Positions 7,387-16,710 of a DNA stretch of 64,000 nucleotides are shown one piece after another. A model generated the notes under the pieces. The model worked only from the letters and a program-made list of their open reading frames with translations, searched no databases and was not told where the DNA came from. Location: assembly GCF_014205135.1 (NCBI RefSeq), contig NZ_JACHMY010000001.1, forward strand, positions 2,170,001 to 2,234,000, given 5' to 3'. Each line of letters opens with the position of its first letter. The stretch's first letter is position 1. The DNA is from Kribbella italica. Its GTDB lineage: Bacteria; Actinomycetota; Actinomycetes; Propionibacteriales; Kribbellaceae. Position numbers and translations under genes: made by a program.

Positions 7387-8981
7387 TGCTGGGCCACCGG
7401 CGCTTCACCGAGCGGTACCCGCTGCGCATCACCATCGTGCTGGTGCTGCTCACGCTGGTGACCGCCGCGCTGCTCGCCTCCGGTGTCGTTGCCACGACGA
7501 TCATGCGCGGGTACCTGATCGACCGCGTCGACACCCAGCTCACCGACGCGTCGCGGCAGATCGTCAACCGCCCGGCCCCGCGACCGTTCGAAGGCCGTGG
7601 GGGTCCGCCGCGGTTGCCCAGCGCGTTCGTCGTCCAGGAGTTTCTCGCCGACGGCACCGAGACCAAGGACGGGCCGATCCGCGAACCGCTCCGTGAGGGT
7701 GAGGGACAGCCCGCGCTGCCGACGCTGACCCTGGCGGAGGTAGTTGCCAAGCACAACCAAGCGTTCGACACCAAGGCGACGACCGGTGGTGACACCTGGC
7801 GGGTGCTCGCCGTGCCGCTGAAGTCGGGTGACGGCTACCTGATGATCGGCCAGAGCCTGAGCGACATGGACCACACCCTCGAACAACTCGTCGGGGTGCA
7901 GATCGCGGCCGGGGTGATCCTGCTCGTGCTGCTCGCGGGCGTCGCGACGTACGTCGTACGGCGCAGTCTGCGCGGGCTCGAGGACGTCGAGCACACCGCG
8001 GTCGCGATCGCCGGTGGCGACCTGAGTCGCCGTGTGCCTCAGCGCGACCCACGCACCGAGGTCGGGCGGCTGTCGCTCGCGCTGAACCAGATGCTCGGCC
8101 AGATCGAGACCGCCTTCGCCCAGCGCACGGCCAGCGAGTCCGCGGCCCGGCGCTCGGAGGAGTCGGCCCGCCGCTCCGCCGAGCTCGCGCGGCAGTCCGA
8201 AGAGGTCGCGCGCCGGTCCGAGGAAGCCGCGAAGCAGTCGGAGGAAGTCGCCCGGCAGTCGGAGGACGACGCGCGCCGCTCCGAGGAGCACGCGCGGCAG
8301 TCCGAGGACCGGATGCGGCGGTTCGTCGCGGACGCGAGTCACGAGCTGCGGACGCCGCTGACCTCGATCCGCGGGTTCGCCGAGCTGACACGGCAGCGCG
8401 GCGGCGCGATGGAGCCGGCCACGACGAAGCGGATCGAGGACGAGGCGAAGCGGATGGGATTGCTCGTCGACGACCTGCTGCTGCTGGCCCGGCTTGACCA
8501 GCAGCGACCGCTGCAGTACCAGCCCGTCGACCTGCTCACGCTCGCGGGCGACGCCGTCCACGACGTCGAAGCGGTGCAGCCGGAACGCACGATCAGCCTG
8601 CGCATCCTCCCGGACTCCGGCGCCCCGGTGGTCCAGGGCGACGAAGCGCGCCTGCGGCAAGTCCTCGGCAACCTGGTCAGCAACGCGTTGCACCACACGC
8701 CGATCGAGGCGCCGGTGACGGTCTCGGTCGGGACGCGCGACGGGCACGCCGTACTGGAGGTCGCCGACACCGGTCAGGGGCTGAGTGAGGAGCAGAAGGC
8801 CCGCGTCTTCGAGCGGTTCTACCGGGCCGACTCGGCCAGGACCAGAGTCACCGGCGGCTCCGGGCTCGGGCTCTCGATCGTCGCCGCCCTGGTCGCCGCA
8901 CACCGCGGCCAGGTGAAGGTCGCGGACACGCCGGGCGGCGGCGCGACCTTCACCGTCTCCCTGCCGTTGACGGACAACTAG
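7386..8981 (+). CDS. Sensor histidine kinase with a long heptad coiled coil
   Basis: A 531-residue membrane kinase. A transmembrane helix (about 13-37) is followed by an extracellular sensor region, a second helix (about 168-192), HAMP, and then an inserted coiled coil of eight 7-residue repeats (about 251-312) of the form ARxSEEx. The dimerisation domain has phosphoacceptor His319 in DASHELRTPL. The catalytic domain carries NLVSNALHH, DTGQGL and GGSGLGLSIV. It is translationally coupled to the response regulator. The heptad insert is longer than the usual HAMP-to-DHp linker and is encoded by a clear DNA repeat. Confidence 0.93.
   Translation: MLGHRRFTERYPLRITIVLVLLTLVTAALLASGVVATTIMRGYLIDRVDTQLTDASRQIVNRPAPRPFEGRGGPPRLPSAFVVQEFLADGTETKDGPIREPLREGEGQPALPTLTLAEVVAKHNQAFDTKATTGGDTWRVLAVPLKSGDGYLMIGQSLSDMDHTLEQLVGVQIAAGVILLVLLAGVATYVVRRSLRGLEDVEHTAVAIAGGDLSRRVPQRDPRTEVGRLSLALNQMLGQIETAFAQRTASESAARRSEESARRSAELARQSEEVARRSEEAAKQSEEVARQSEDDARRSEEHARQSEDRMRRFVADASHELRTPLTSIRGFAELTRQRGGAMEPATTKRIEDEAKRMGLLVDDLLLLARLDQQRPLQYQPVDLLTLAGDAVHDVEAVQPERTISLRILPDSGAPVVQGDEARLRQVLGNLVSNALHHTPIEAPVTVSVGTRDGHAVLEVADTGQGLSEEQKARVFERFYRADSARTRVTGGSGLGLSIVAALVAAHRGQVKVADTPGGGATFTVSLPLTDN
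8132..8316 (+). repeat. 21-bp coding repeat giving eight heptads in the kinase
   Basis: Degenerate 21-base units built on CGG/CAG TCG/TCC GAG GA codons encode ARRSEES, ARQSEEV, ARRSEEA, AKQSEEV and related heptads. Hydrophobic positions are mainly Ala and Val, with charged flanks. Confidence 0.75.
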
Positions 8982-8996
8982 AGCACGGGAAAGGCG

Positions 8997-9905
8997 CTAG
9001 AGCGCCGGGAAGCTCCGGTTCGCCGACTCGCCGTGCTCGAGGACCTGCGCGGCCGGGCCGAGGATCTTCGAGTCGACGGTCCCGACCAGCTCGTGGTCCT
9101 TGTCGGAGTAGTCGTACAGCGAAAGCACGTGCCGCATCGCCTCCAGCCGGGCGCGCTTCTTGTCGTTGCTCTTCACCACCGTCCACGGCGCGTACGGCGT
9201 GTCGGTGTAGTGGAACATCGCTTCCTTGGCCTCGGTGTAGGCGGCCCACTTGTCCAGCGACGCGAGGTCGGTCGGCGACAGCTTCCACTGCCGGACCGGG
9301 TCGATCTGGCGGATCGTGAACCGGGTCTGCTGCTCGGCCTGCGACACCGAGAACCACAGCTTGACCAGCAGGATGTCCGACCGGACCAGCATCCGCTCGA
9401 ACTCCGGCGCCTGCCGCATGAACTCCAGGTACTCGTCCTCGCCGCAGTAGCCCATCACCCGCTCGACGCAGGCCCGGTTGTACCAGGACCGGTCGAACAG
9501 CACCATCTCGCCGGCGGCCGGCAGGTGCTCGACGTACCGCTGGAAGTACCACTGGGTCTGCTCGCGCTCGGTCGGCTTCTCCAGCGCCACGATCCGGGCG
9601 CCGCGCGGGTTCAGGTGCTCCATGAACCGCTTGATCGTGCCGCCCTTGCCGGCCGCGTCCCGGCCCTCGAAGACGATCACGAGCTTCTTCTTCGAGCGCT
9701 TCACCCAGTACTGCAGCTTGAGCAGCTCGATCTGCAGCAGCCGCTTGTCGCGGTCGTAGACCTCGCGGCTGAGGCGTTCGCCGTACGGGTAGCCCTCGCG
9801 CCAGGTGTCGACCGGCGTGCCGTCGGCGCGCAGCAGCACCGGGTCGTCGTCCTCCTCGTCGAGGACGCGGAAGCCGAGCTCTTGCACGAGGTCAGGGGTG
9901 TTCAT
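8997..9905 (-). CDS. ppk2: Polyphosphate kinase 2
   Basis: A 302-residue PPK2-family kinase, which transfers phosphate between polyphosphate and nucleotides. It has the P-loop VIVFEGRDAAGKGGTIKR, the lid-side FDRSWYNRACVERVMG, and the usual WKLSPTDLASLDKW region. One kinase domain is present, as in the short class. Direction of the reaction and nucleotide preference cannot be read. The ATG at 9905 is chosen; an in-frame GTG five codons upstream is possible. It is convergent with the histidine kinase, 15 bases away. Confidence 0.93.
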   Translation of the reverse strand: MNTPDLVQELGFRVLDEEDDDPVLLRADGTPVDTWREGYPYGERLSREVYDRDKRLLQIELLKLQYWVKRSKKKLVIVFEGRDAAGKGGTIKRFMEHLNPRGARIVALEKPTEREQTQWYFQRYVEHLPAAGEMVLFDRSWYNRACVERVMGYCGEDEYLEFMRQAPEFERMLVRSDILLVKLWFSVSQAEQQTRFTIRQIDPVRQWKLSPTDLASLDKWAAYTEAKEAMFHYTDTPYAPWTVVKSNDKKRARLEAMRHVLSLYDYSDKDHELVGTVDSKILGPAAQVLEHGESANRSFPAL

Positions 9906-9960
9906 GAGCCCTAGGTTCACCGCGAGCGATGAACCTGAGGGATCCTCATGATGAACAGTC

Positions 9961-10608
9961 TCAGCGCCGGCGGACCTTGACCGTGCTGTCGCGGCGGGTG
10001 ATCGGTACGCCGTCGCGCATCACCTGCGCGCGGTCGTGCACCTCGCTGACCAGGATCTCCCACTCGCCGTCGGTCAACGCCAGGCCCTCGACCACCTCGT
10101 CAGGAGTCGGGAAGTGGACGTCCGGATGGGGGTTGTGCGCCTCGTGCTCACCCTGCGCCTCACTGGACGGAAAGGCCATATGCCCTTCGATCAACAGCAC
10201 TCCCCCACGCGCGACGGCGCCGGCGGCGCGGCGCAGGATCGCGTCGCGGTCGAGCTCGGTCTTGGAGTGCAGGAACTGCGCGGACACCAGGTCGAACTCG
10301 CCGTCGGGGAACGACGTGCCCAGCTCGTGCAGCTGCCACTCGATCCGGTCGCCGACCCCGGCGTCCTCGGCGTGCTCGGCCGCCCGGCCCAGCGCGACCG
10401 ACGAGATGTCGACGCCCGTGACGGCCCAGCCCTGCTGAGCCAGCCAGATCGCGTCGGCGCCTTCGCCGCAGCCGAGGTCGAGCGCCCGCCCGGGCGTCAG
10501 GCCGGCGACCTCGCCGACCAGGACGGCGTTCGGCTTGCCGCTCCAGATCTGGTCGCGCTCGGCGTAGAAGGTGTTCCACCACTCGTCGGGGAGTTGTTCA
10601 GTCGTCAT
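9961..10608 (-). CDS. Class I SAM-dependent methyltransferase
   Basis: A 215-residue protein with the Rossmann-type methyltransferase core: motif I ALDLGCGEGADAIWLA near residue 40, the acidic loop GVDISSVAL, and motif DLVSAQFLH. It resembles the tellurite-resistance/thiopurine methyltransferase-like group that begins with WWNTFY. The substrate is not known. The start is taken at ATG 10608 because homologous proteins begin near EQLPDEWWN; longer in-frame starts exist. Confidence 0.85.
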   Translation of the reverse strand: MTTEQLPDEWWNTFYAERDQIWSGKPNAVLVGEVAGLTPGRALDLGCGEGADAIWLAQQGWAVTGVDISSVALGRAAEHAEDAGVGDRIEWQLHELGTSFPDGEFDLVSAQFLHSKTELDRDAILRRAAGAVARGGVLLIEGHMAFPSSEAQGEHEAHNPHPDVHFPTPDEVVEGLALTDGEWEILVSEVHDRAQVMRDGVPITRRDSTVKVRRR

Positions 10609-10650
10609 GGGACCGATCGTCCACGGCCTTCGCCGGACGCGCAAACATCC

Positions 10651-10665
10651 TTGCCGGATCGGCAA
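10651..10665. promoter_or_regulatory. Short inverted repeat upstream of the methyltransferase
   Basis: TTGCCG and CGGCAA flank three bases. It lies about 45 bases upstream of the methyltransferase start and could be an operator. Short and unsupported otherwise. Confidence 0.25.
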
Positions 10666-10709
10666 AAGCCCGCACCGCCGGGATCGTCGACCCCGGCGGC
10701 GCGAGCAGC

Positions 10710-12791
10710 TCAGCCCAGCATCTTCGCGATGACCTCCAGGTCGATCGGCGTCGCCTTCAGCCGGTAGTCGGGCGGGGTGACACCGGCCACGTGCTGCAGC
10801 AGGTGGTTCCAGCGACGCCGTACGACGTGATGCTCGTAGCCCAGCAGCACGTGCTCGCCACGCGGCACGATCAGCAGGTCGAAGTCCTTGTCGGCGGCAA
10901 TCAAACGCTCGACGAACCGGAGCGTGTGATGCGGCTGCACGTTGTCGTCCAGCCCGCCGTGCACGAGTAGCAGCCGGCCCTCGATCCGCTCGGCCAGGTC
11001 GAGCTCGGAGACCTCCGCGTAGTCCTGCTCACCGGCCGGACCGGCGTACGTCTCACCCCACTGCTGCAGGTAGACCCGGTTGTCGAGGTTGCCTGACTCG
11101 GCGACGCCGGCCTTGAAGAAGTCCGGGAACTCCCCCATCGCCCGGACCGTCGCGAACGCTCCGCCCGACATCCCGTACACGCCGACCCGGTCGAGATCCA
11201 TCCACGGCCGCGCCTCGGCCAGCTGCTTGATCGCCGCGACGTGGTCGACGATGCCGGCGGTCTGCAGATTCCGGTACGACGCGTCGTGGAACTCCTTGCT
11301 CCGGCCCGGCGTGCCACGCCCTTCGACGGCCACGACCACGAACCCGAGCGCGGCGAACGCCTCGGCGTCGGGGCCGAAGTGCCCGGGATCGAAGCCGGGC
11401 GTGGTCCGGTTGATGTGCGGACCGGGGTACGGGCTGTTGAGCACCGGGTAGCTCGCAGCCGGGTCGAAGTCGTGCGGCGTGTGGATGAGGCCGAAGATCT
11501 CGGTCACGCCGTCGGCCGCGGGCGCGCGGAACTCCTCGGGCGGCTGCCACCCCGTCGCGAGCAGCCGGGAGACGTCGGCCTGCTCCAGCCCGACCAGCAC
11601 CTCGCCCGTCCAGGAGCGGACCGTGCTGACCGGCGGTTGGGCGACGGTCGACGCAGTGTCGACGAAGTACTGGCCGTTGGGTGCGGCGGAGACGTCGTGG
11701 TGCAAGTCGTCGTCGGTGATCCGGGCGAAGCCGGTGCCGTCCAGGTTCACTCGGCAGACGGTTTGGCGATAGGGGCTATCAGCAACCATTCCGACCGCGA
11801 GGAAGTAGACGACCCGCTCGGCCTCGTCGACGTGCAGGATCCGGCGTACGCCCCACTCGCCCGATGTCACCTGGCCGAGCAGCTCGCCGGTGCGCAGGTC
11901 GTACCGGTAGAGGTGCGGCCGGCCGTCGCGCTGCGAGTACCAGAGCAGGTCGTTGCCGGCAGCGCGAGTGACCGCGGCCTCCTGGCCGTACTGGTTCGGC
12001 TCGAGCCGGGTGTTGCCTGTCTCGGTCAGCACCTCCTCGACCGCGCCGGTCGTGGGGTCGAGCCGCCTCAGCGTCAGGCTGCGCTGGTCGCGAGGCTGCT
12101 CGAGGAAGTAGACGGCGTCGCCGGACCACCAGGCCCACTTGATCGTGATCGGCGACAGAACGCCCACCAGCTGCGGCTCACCTTGGGCGCGGACGGGAGA
12201 ACCACCGCCGATGTCCAGTACGACGTACCGCTGCTCCGGCACGTGCTCGTCGTCGGGGAAGGCGTAGCGCTGGGTCAGCAACTGCGGCGCTCCGTCACCG
12301 TCGGGCAGTACGTCGATCAGGTGCGTCTCGCGAACCTTGCGGCGATCGAGCTGGTGGGTCAGGACGCGGGTCGAGTCCGGGGACCATACCGCCGCCGGCG
12401 GCAGGTGCGGGATGCCGATCTTGCCGAGCAGTACGTCGACGGAGAACGAGTTCGTGCCGTACTCGTGGTCGGTCTCGCCGTCGGTGGTCAGCGGCCGCTC
12501 GGTGCCGTCGGCCACGGTCCGCAGCCACAGGTCCGGGCCGCGGCGGATCACCTCGTACTTGCCGTCGGGCGAGACGACCGCGAGGAAGTCGCCGGTGCCG
12601 GGCTGACCGGGAGGCGCGTCCACCTCCGTGCGGGTGCGGGCGAGCGGGTCGACGGCGTACAGCTTGTTCTCGCCGTCGCGGGCGACCTGGTAGGCGAATC
12701 CGTCATCGGTCCACTGCGGGGTCACCTTGTCGGCGTCGATCAGCTGGGAGCGGTTGGTGCGGAGGAGAGCTTCGGCAGCCTGCAGATTCAT
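10710..12791 (-). CDS. S9 family peptidase (dipeptidyl peptidase IV-like)
   Basis: A 693-residue serine peptidase with an N-terminal beta-propeller (about 20-430) and a C-terminal alpha/beta hydrolase domain. The nucleophile is Ser542 in YGMSGGAFATVR; the catalytic Asp lies in HGGLDDNVQPHH and the His in PRGEHVLLGYEHH. These enzymes release dipeptides or cleave short peptides in the cytosol. The gene follows the exporter gene by nine bases on the same strand, so both are likely under the TetR regulator across the divergent gap. No signal peptide is visible. Confidence 0.9.
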   Translation of the reverse strand: MNLQAAEALLRTNRSQLIDADKVTPQWTDDGFAYQVARDGENKLYAVDPLARTRTEVDAPPGQPGTGDFLAVVSPDGKYEVIRRGPDLWLRTVADGTERPLTTDGETDHEYGTNSFSVDVLLGKIGIPHLPPAAVWSPDSTRVLTHQLDRRKVRETHLIDVLPDGDGAPQLLTQRYAFPDDEHVPEQRYVVLDIGGGSPVRAQGEPQLVGVLSPITIKWAWWSGDAVYFLEQPRDQRSLTLRRLDPTTGAVEEVLTETGNTRLEPNQYGQEAAVTRAAGNDLLWYSQRDGRPHLYRYDLRTGELLGQVTSGEWGVRRILHVDEAERVVYFLAVGMVADSPYRQTVCRVNLDGTGFARITDDDLHHDVSAAPNGQYFVDTASTVAQPPVSTVRSWTGEVLVGLEQADVSRLLATGWQPPEEFRAPAADGVTEIFGLIHTPHDFDPAASYPVLNSPYPGPHINRTTPGFDPGHFGPDAEAFAALGFVVVAVEGRGTPGRSKEFHDASYRNLQTAGIVDHVAAIKQLAEARPWMDLDRVGVYGMSGGAFATVRAMGEFPDFFKAGVAESGNLDNRVYLQQWGETYAGPAGEQDYAEVSELDLAERIEGRLLLVHGGLDDNVQPHHTLRFVERLIAADKDFDLLIVPRGEHVLLGYEHHVVRRRWNHLLQHVAGVTPPDYRLKATPIDLEVIAKMLG

Positions 12792-12800
12792 GATGGCCTT

Positions 12801-14291
12801 TCAGTGCGTGAGTTGGGTGGCCTGCTGGGTTTCGGCGACCGGCTTCTTGTCGCGCAGCAGGAAGAAGGCGATGACGGAGGAGGCCAGTACGGCGACGGCG
12901 CCCGCGACGAACGTGCTCGACATCGCGTCGGCGAAGGTGGTCCGGGCGACGCCGGCGAGAGCGCTGTCTCCCGTGGCCGAAGCGACCGCCAGTGCCTCGC
13001 CGATCGAGCCGCGCGCCGCTTCCGGCGTACCGGCGGGCATGCCGGAGGTGAAGCGCTCGGCCATCGCGCTGCCGAGGATCGCGACACCGAGCGCGGCGCC
13101 GGCCTGCTGCATCGTGTCGTTCAGCGCGGAGCCGACCCCTGCGTGCTCGTGCGGTACGGCGCCCATCAGCGCGGCCGTCGCGGCCGGCTGGGCGAACCCG
13201 CCGCCCGCGCCGCAGACCAGCAGGGCCAGTATCACCTTGGCGAAGCTGTCGTCCGCGTCGAGCATCGCCATCAGCGCGAAGCCACCGGACAGCACTACCA
13301 GGCCGACCACGGTCATCGGCCGGTTGCCGACCTTCTGGCCGAGCGTCGCTCCGAGGCCGTTGACCACGACCACGCCGACCGCCATCGGAACCATCGCCAG
13401 GCCCGCCTTGGTGGCGGAGAAGCCGAGCACGAACTGCAGGTACTGCATCAGCGCGAGGATGAGACCGCCGTTGCCGACCTGGACGAGCACCAGCGAGAGC
13501 GATCCCCCGCTGAAGTTGCGGTCGCGGAACAGCTGCAGCGGGACCATCGGCTCCGGCGTCCGGAGCTCCCAGGCGACGAACGCGGTCAGACCGCCGACGG
13601 CGACGACGAGCGCGGGCCACGAGACGCCGTGCTCGGGCAGCTCGATGATGAACCAGACCAGCGCGACCAGACCGGCCGTGGACAGCACGGCGCCGAGCGG
13701 GTCGGGCTTGCGCCACGGACCCTTCGACTCCGGCATCCAGATCACCGCGGCGGCGATCGCCAGGACGACGACCGGGACGTTGATCAGGAACACCGAGCCC
13801 CACCAGAAGTGCGCGATCAGCGCGCCGCCGAGCACCGGACCACCGATCAGGCCGACCATCAGCACCGAGCTCCAGATCGACATCGCCTTGCGGCGTTCTT
13901 CGTCGTCGAAGACGGTGATCATGATCGAGAGCGTGCTCGGCATCACCAGCGCTCCCCCGATGCCCATCAGCACCCGGCCGGCGATCAGCGTCTCCGGGCT
14001 GCCGGCGTACGTCGCGACCAGTGAGGCGAGTCCGAAGATCGCCAGGCCGACGATCATCACGCGGCGCCGTCCGTACCGGTCGGACAGGCTGCCGGCGGTC
14101 AGCAGCAGGCCGGCGAAGACCAGGATGTAGCTGGCGACGATCCACTGGATGTCCTGCGCGGTGGCGCCGAGATCCTGCGTGAGCGCCGGGATCGCGACGT
14201 TCAGCACGCCGTTGTCCAGGACGAGAACGAACGTGCTGAGGCACAGCACGACCAGGATGAGCCAGCGGCGCGGGTGACGCTCGGCAGTCAT
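12801..14291 (-). CDS. DHA2-type MFS drug or peptide exporter
   Basis: A 496-residue, probably 14-helix major facilitator of the EmrB/QacA type. Motif A-like LSDRYGRRRVMIVG follows the second helix, and motif C-like segments are present. The start at 14291 has GAGGGGG upstream; a longer open frame crosses the operator region and is not credible. It is transcribed with the S9 peptidase and faces a TetR gene across four operator-like sites, the standard set-up for inducible export. Confidence 0.9.
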   Translation of the reverse strand: MTAERHPRRWLILVVLCLSTFVLVLDNGVLNVAIPALTQDLGATAQDIQWIVASYILVFAGLLLTAGSLSDRYGRRRVMIVGLAIFGLASLVATYAGSPETLIAGRVLMGIGGALVMPSTLSIMITVFDDEERRKAMSIWSSVLMVGLIGGPVLGGALIAHFWWGSVFLINVPVVVLAIAAAVIWMPESKGPWRKPDPLGAVLSTAGLVALVWFIIELPEHGVSWPALVVAVGGLTAFVAWELRTPEPMVPLQLFRDRNFSGGSLSLVLVQVGNGGLILALMQYLQFVLGFSATKAGLAMVPMAVGVVVVNGLGATLGQKVGNRPMTVVGLVVLSGGFALMAMLDADDSFAKVILALLVCGAGGGFAQPAATAALMGAVPHEHAGVGSALNDTMQQAGAALGVAILGSAMAERFTSGMPAGTPEAARGSIGEALAVASATGDSALAGVARTTFADAMSSTFVAGAVAVLASSVIAFFLLRDKKPVAETQQATQLTH

Positions 14292-14313
14292 CGGGACCCC
14301 CTCGGGTGAGTTG

Positions 14314-14391
14314 AATTGAACGGTGTTCAGTTGACGTGAACAGTGTGCAATTAGAATTGAACGGCGGTCAAGTCCTGCACGGTGTTCAATT
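14314..14391. promoter_or_regulatory. Four tandem 19-bp operator-like sites
   Basis: Sites start at 14314, 14334, 14355 and 14373. They match the palindrome AATTGAACGGTGTTCAATT at 18, 15, 16 and 15 of 19 positions. They are packed end to end with spacing of 18-21 bases and lie between the MFS and TetR start codons. The TetR protein encoded next is the obvious ligand; that is inference. Confidence 0.75.
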
Positions 14392-14427
14392 CTTGGCGTA
14401 CGATGGCGGGACCTACAGCGGAGGTGA

Positions 14428-15162
14428 ATGGTGGCGGAGGAGATCGAGTCGGTCTGGACCCGGCCGAAGCGCGGACGGCGGCGCGAGCAGCCGGCGCTCA
14501 GCCAGGAGCAGATCGTCGGTGCGGCGATCAAGCTGCTGGATGCCGACGGACTGGACGCGCTCAGCATGCGCAAGCTCGGCGCCGAGCTCGGCGCGGTCGC
14601 CACTGCCGTCTACTGGCACGTCGCGAACAAGGACGAGCTGCTCGAACTGGTCGTCGACCAGGTGTACGGCGAGTTCGAGGTGCCGGTGATCACCGAGGCG
14701 TCGCAGTGGCGCGACGGCGCGACGGCGACCGCGAGCAGCCTGCGCGGGATCATCCGGCGCCATCCCTGGCTGGCCGCGACGCTGGCCGACGTCGGCGTCA
14801 CCTTCATCGGGCCGAACCTGATGAAGGTCTCCGACCGGCTGCTGGCCCTGTACGAGACCGCCGGCTTCCCGCCGATCGAGGCCGACCAGGCGTCCAAGAC
14901 GGTCATCGGCTTCGTGCTCGGCGTGGCCGGCAACGAGGCGGCCACGCTCACCAAGCTGGCCCGGACGGGCGAGACGGTCGAGCAGTGGCTCGCCAAGTCC
15001 ATGCCCGCCGCCGAACGCGCCGCACAGGACCATCCCCGGATGCGCGCCCTGTACGCCGCCTACGCGGACCACGACTGGAGCACGGCCGACGACGACACCT
15101 TCACCTACGGCCTGGAACGAATCCTCGACGGTCTGGAGCTGCGCCTCGCCCAGCTGACCTGA
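14428..15162 (+). CDS. TetR-family repressor (TetR_C type)
   Basis: A 244-residue regulator. Residues about 23-70 form the helix-turn-helix (IVGAAIKLLDADGLDALSMRKLGAELG...ALYWH-type segment, here TAVYWHVANKDELLE). The C-terminal ligand domain is of the TetR_C class that often controls exporters. GGAGG lies only two bases before ATG 14428; the GTG at 14431 is equally possible. It is divergent from the MFS/peptidase pair and probably represses both itself and that pair. Confidence 0.9.
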   Translation: MVAEEIESVWTRPKRGRRREQPALSQEQIVGAAIKLLDADGLDALSMRKLGAELGAVATAVYWHVANKDELLELVVDQVYGEFEVPVITEASQWRDGATATASSLRGIIRRHPWLAATLADVGVTFIGPNLMKVSDRLLALYETAGFPPIEADQASKTVIGFVLGVAGNEAATLTKLARTGETVEQWLAKSMPAAERAAQDHPRMRALYAAYADHDWSTADDDTFTYGLERILDGLELRLAQLT

Positions 15163-15171
15163 CCCAGCGGC

Positions 15172-15177
15172 TATCGT
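15172..15177 (+). promoter_or_regulatory. -10 element for leaderless small gene
   Basis: TATCGT ends seven bases before GTG 15185, with no ribosome site between. Confidence 0.35.
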
Positions 15178-15184
15178 CACGCGC

Positions 15185-15667
15185 GTGGCAGAACCTGGCG
15201 ACCGTACCCCGGAGCAGGACGACGCGGCCCGCGTCGCGGACACCCGTCGCGCGATGGAGCTGGGCATGCCACCTGCGCGCGGCACCACGGCCCCCGGCCA
15301 CGGGCGGGCGAGGGACGACGACCAGACCGCCGACCGGCCGCACGACGGCGTACGCCATCTGGACGACCAACGGAGTCTCCGCGAGGAGGCCGCAGGTGGT
15401 GCCACCGGAGGTGGCGGTGCTGCGGCCGGAGGAGCAGCCGCGGCGGCCGCTGGGCCGCCGATTGGAATGGCCGCGGAGAAGGCCAAAGAGGCGGTCGAAA
15501 AGGTGCGGGCCGCCACTGACGCCCACACGGCCGAAGAGATCTGGAAGGCCTCCGAGCCGTCCTCCCAGGGCGCCGCGCCCGAGCATCGTCGCCGGCCCGG
15601 CCAGGGGCGGCCGCCCAACCAGCAGAGCGATCGCTCGGGTCCAGGTCATCGCGGCCCGAACCGCTGA
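15185..15667 (+). CDS. Hypothetical hydrophilic protein with Gly/Ala-rich centre
   Basis: A 160-residue protein that I do not recognise. The N-terminal half is charged (EQDDAARVADTRRAMELGMPP), the centre is a Gly/Ala run, then a short helix (AAEKAKEAVEKVRAATDAHTAEEIWKASE) and an Arg/Pro/Gln-rich tail. No membrane segment or signal peptide. Third-position GC is high in this frame, which supports coding, but antisense frames are also open. It follows the TetR gene by 22 bases. Confidence 0.5.
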   Translation: MAEPGDRTPEQDDAARVADTRRAMELGMPPARGTTAPGHGRARDDDQTADRPHDGVRHLDDQRSLREEAAGGATGGGGAAAGGAAAAAAGPPIGMAAEKAKEAVEKVRAATDAHTAEEIWKASEPSSQGAAPEHRRRPGQGRPPNQQSDRSGPGHRGPNR

Positions 15668-15726
15668 CGATCGCGCGCTGAGCACCGCCGGGCGCGCTCA
15701 CTCAGCGGCCCGGCGGCTTCCTGCGG

Positions 15727-16404
15727 TCAGCGCAGGAGAATCGCCCGCTCGACGACCGTCCACGTGGTCGTGGTCAGCAGGTAGAGCCCCGCGGCCAACG
15801 GGATGAACGCCGCGGTGAGCAGCGTGCCGAACGGCAGCAGCCGCGCGAGGTTGCGGTTCATCGGCGTCGCCGTCTCGTCCAGGCGCGCCAGCTGACGGCG
15901 TGCGGAGAAGAACGCGACGACGGCGAGCAGCACCGCCAGTCCGACGTACGCCGGCGTGGTCGCGAAGACCGGCCAGTGCACGCCGATCGGGGCGCCGAAC
16001 AACGTCCCCGCGAGCAGTTCGTTCGGCTCACCGCCGACGACCGCGCGCGAGAACAGGCTGTAGAGCGCCCAGAAGAACGGCAGCTGCGCGAACATCGGCA
16101 GGCACCCGGCGAGCAACGTCGTGCCGGAATCGGCCTGCAGCTTCGCGATCTCCTTCTGGGCCCGCTCGGGGTTCTTCGAGTGCAACTTGCTGATCTCCTG
16201 GATCTGCGGCATCAGCACCGCACGGGACTTCTCACCGCGGACCGCCCGCAGACTGAGCGGCAGCAGCAGCAACCGGACGGCGAGGGTGAAGGCAATGATC
16301 GCCAGCGCCGCGGCGTACGGACCGCCGACGGGTTCGAGCACTCCGGCGATCCAGGAGACGAGCTGGTACGCGCCGTTGATCGGCGCATCGAGAAAGGAAG
16401 GCAT
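15727..16404 (-). CDS. YidC/Oxa1-family membrane protein insertase (second type)
   Basis: A 225-residue protein with five or so hydrophobic segments. It has the hydrophilic-groove Arg in FTLAVRLLLLPLS, the cytoplasmic helical hairpin (MPQIQEISKLHSKNPERAQKEIAKL), and MFAQLPFFWALYSLF. The family inserts or folds membrane proteins. It is not beside rpmH/rnpA, so it is probably a paralogue of the main YidC. It is last in the order sigma factor, DUF6412, YidC. The ATG at 16404 follows GGAGCT. Confidence 0.88.
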   Translation of the reverse strand: MPSFLDAPINGAYQLVSWIAGVLEPVGGPYAAALAIIAFTLAVRLLLLPLSLRAVRGEKSRAVLMPQIQEISKLHSKNPERAQKEIAKLQADSGTTLLAGCLPMFAQLPFFWALYSLFSRAVVGGEPNELLAGTLFGAPIGVHWPVFATTPAYVGLAVLLAVVAFFSARRQLARLDETATPMNRNLARLLPFGTLLTAAFIPLAAGLYLLTTTTWTVVERAILLR

Positions 16405-16456
16405 GACTGAGCTCCACAAGAACAAAGGGATTCGGACCGGTCGCGAGGAAGTGCGA

Positions 16457-16710
16457 CTACAGCCCGGGAGCTCTGGGACGTGGCCGTCCGGCCGTGTCCG
16501 GATCACGCAGCGGGACGTACGCCGTCCGCGCCGACTGCTCGCGCAGGGTCAGCGCGACCAGCGGCGTCACCACCGGCGTACGGCGCGAGGTGCGGCCGGC
16601 CAGCAGTACCGCGAACAGCAGGGCCGCCGCCGTGAACACGGCGGCGGCCAGAGTTGCCGCATCGAGGGCAGGGATCACCAGCGACAGCGCGCCGGCGATC
16701 ACCTGGTGCA

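Noticed and set aside
11241-14024. Long plus-strand open frame of over 900 codons across the peptidase and exporter
   Set aside because: It is antisense to two well-supported genes, has no domain motifs, and its third-position composition is that of a shadow frame.
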